From Lawsonibacter sp. (GTDB taxonomy: Bacteria; Bacillota; Clostridia; Oscillospirales; Oscillospiraceae): a DNA stretch of 15,671 bases. The position numbers and the translations under genes were made by a program. Below the pieces are notes generated by a model that had not been told where the DNA came from, made no database searches, and was given only the letters and a program-made list of their open reading frames with translations. This document shows positions 14,436 through 15,671 of the stretch, piece by piece (position 1 is the stretch's first letter; the number at the start of each line of letters is the position of its first letter). Location of the stretch: the NCBI GenBank assembly GCA_022798155.1, contig JAAWLY010000031.1:1-15671 (forward strand). The letters run 5' to 3'.

Positions 14436-14469
14436 GATTCTTTTCTTTTTTCCAAAAAAGAAAAGAATC
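14436..14469. repeat. Perfect 16-bp inverted repeat, AT-rich, beside the dinB stop
   Basis: The arm GATTCTTTTCTTTTTT (14436-14451) and its exact complement (14454-14469) are separated by only CC. The left arm is almost pure pyrimidine and the right almost pure purine. It ends 4 bases from the dinB stop codon. No T-run follows on the minus strand, so it is not a textbook terminator for dinB. Its composition contrasts sharply with the GC-rich genes on either side. Confidence 0.8.
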
Positions 14470-14473
14470 ACCC

Positions 14474-15671
14474 TCACCCCCGCGCACCTCCCGGCGGCGG
14501 GGCGTGGCGCTCCCGGCCGGGGTCCCGGGGCGTGGAGGCCGGGGCGATGGCTCCAGGGCCGTATTTGGCCCGGATGGCGTCCATGGTTCCCTCCAGCCGC
14601 TCCAGGCGGCGGCGCTTCTCCTGCTGGGCGGAGGAGAACAGGTCCATCTGGGCCCCCGCCTCCTCCGCGGGGATTAGATAGATGGCCGTTACCGTTAAAG
14701 CCCGCACAGGACGGCCCATATTCCAGCAGTCTTCCGCCAGCGACATGGCAGCTTGGGCCAGCTCCCGGGCCAGGTCGGTGGGCTCCTCCAGCCGGGTCTG
14801 CCGGCTGATGTCTCGAAAGTCGGGGTCCCGGATCGCAAGGGATACTCCTTGACACTTCATGCCGCACTTGCGAAGCCGGACGGCCACCTGGTCCGCCAGC
14901 TGACCAATGCCGGCTTTGATCTCGTCCGGGCTCTGGAGATTTTGAGGAAAGGTGTATCCGTTGCCCACCGATTTGGGGGGTGTGTACTGTCCGGCGGGAG
15001 CCACGGGGGAACAGTCCACGCCGCTGGCAAAGTCGTGGAGCTGGACCCCGTTTTTTCCCAGCAGGATAAACAGCTGCTCCCGATCGAAAGCGGCCAGGTC
15101 GCCAATGGTGCGCACACCGAATTTTTGAAAGGTCTGGGCCGCCGCCCGGCCCACATAGAGCAGGTCGGTAACCGGCAGGGGCCAGACAATTTCGGGGAAA
15201 TTTTCCCGGGTGATAACGGTGGTGGCGTCCGGCTTTTTGTAGTCGCTGCCCAGCTTGGCGAACACCTTGTTGAAGGACACCCCCACCGAGATGGTCAGGC
15301 CGTAGCGGCGGCGCACCTCGCGGCGCAGCCGGTCAGCCAGAGCCTTGGCATCCCCGCCAAAGAGGTGGAGGGTGCCGGTGACATCCAGCCAGCTCTCGTC
15401 GATGCCGAAGGGCTCCACCAGGTCGGTGTACTCCTGGTAAAGGGAATTTACTTTACGGGAAAAATCCCGGTACAGCCCGTGGTGGGCGGGGAGGAGGACC
15501 AGGTTGGGGCACTTCCGCTTGGCCTGCCAGATGGTCTCCGCCGTCTTCACCCGGAAGACCTTGGCAGGCTCATTTTTGGCCAGGATGATGCCGTGGCGGC
15601 TGGCCGGATCGCCGCAGACGGCCACAGGCAGGTGGCGCAGCTCCGGGTGGGACAGCAGCTCCACCGAGGCG
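14474..15671 (-). CDS. dinB: DNA polymerase IV, Y-family translesion polymerase (5' end beyond the window)
   Basis: 398 visible residues starting ASVELLSHPELR, the segment that follows the first catalytic Asp block (DxDAFYASVE) in this family, so only roughly the first dozen residues are missing. The GTG at 15664 is an internal valine, not the start. Catalytic acidic pair in GIDESWLDVT; the conserved SVGVSFNKVFAKLGSD follows; a little-finger domain and a C-terminal beta-clamp binding motif QMDLFS come near the end. Y-family polymerases copy past damaged bases at the cost of errors and are recruited by the sliding clamp. The C-terminal tail after the clamp motif is basic and proline-rich (RDPGRERHAPPPGGARG). 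A LexA-type operator would lie outside the window, so SOS control cannot be judged. Confidence 0.95.
   Translation of the reverse strand, partial: ASVELLSHPELRHLPVAVCGDPASRHGIILAKNEPAKVFRVKTAETIWQAKRKCPNLVLLPAHHGLYRDFSRKVNSLYQEYTDLVEPFGIDESWLDVTGTLHLFGGDAKALADRLRREVRRRYGLTISVGVSFNKVFAKLGSDYKKPDATTVITRENFPEIVWPLPVTDLLYVGRAAAQTFQKFGVRTIGDLAAFDREQLFILLGKNGVQLHDFASGVDCSPVAPAGQYTPPKSVGNGYTFPQNLQSPDEIKAGIGQLADQVAVRLRKCGMKCQGVSLAIRDPDFRDISRQTRLEEPTDLARELAQAAMSLAEDCWNMGRPVRALTVTAIYLIPAEEAGAQMDLFSSAQQEKRRRLERLEGTMDAIRAKYGPGAIAPASTPRDPGRERHAPPPGGARG

Overview
The window is GC-rich bacterial chromosome with strong Shine-Dalgarno sites and sigma-A-like promoters. It carries a sporulation sigma factor of the SigG type. 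Together with a clostridial-type glutamate dehydrogenase pair, this points to an anaerobic, endospore-forming Firmicute (Bacillota), plausibly of the Oscillospirales. The taxonomic placement is inference. There is no phage, insertion sequence, CRISPR array, tRNA or rRNA in the window.

Layout. (1) 1-1631: the 5' part of trpS on the minus strand, divergent from a small exported or anchored protein of unknown function, which is followed by a GIY-YIG domain protein. (2) 1694-3430: a large membrane-anchored protein on the minus strand that I do not recognise, separated from the preceding gene by a bidirectional hairpin. (3) 3545-7632: a self-contained two-gene unit with its own promoter and terminator. 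It encodes an HscC-like Hsp70 and, overlapping it by 4 bases, a polytopic membrane J-domain protein. (4) 7711-10586: two tandem full-length glutamate dehydrogenase genes behind a promoter region with a palindromic operator-like motif. The first keeps the whole catalytic apparatus. The second is intact but has lost the catalytic lysine. (5) 10730-11500: sigG. (6) 11505-12191: a less GC-rich patch with a small helical protein divergent from an XRE-type regulator. (7) 12333-15671: on the minus strand, a ZIP metal transporter, a PiT phosphate transporter, an AT-rich island of inverted repeats, and DNA polymerase IV (dinB), which runs off the window edge.

How genes work together. The Hsp70/J-protein pair looks like a dedicated chaperone system tethered to the membrane, because the J-protein carries an N-terminal J-like domain, acidic repeats, a charged coiled-coil segment and about four to five membrane spans. 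The tandem dehydrogenases would convert 2-oxoglutarate and ammonium to glutamate. The second, apparently inactive copy may modify the first, for example by mixed-hexamer formation. That role is inference.

The most noteworthy observations are the Lys125-to-Ser and Asn373-to-Gly changes in the second glutamate dehydrogenase, the HPD-to-HPE change in the J domain beside the HscC-like chaperone, the three ACTTGCAA half-sites upstream of the dehydrogenases, and the nest of inverted repeats next to dinB.
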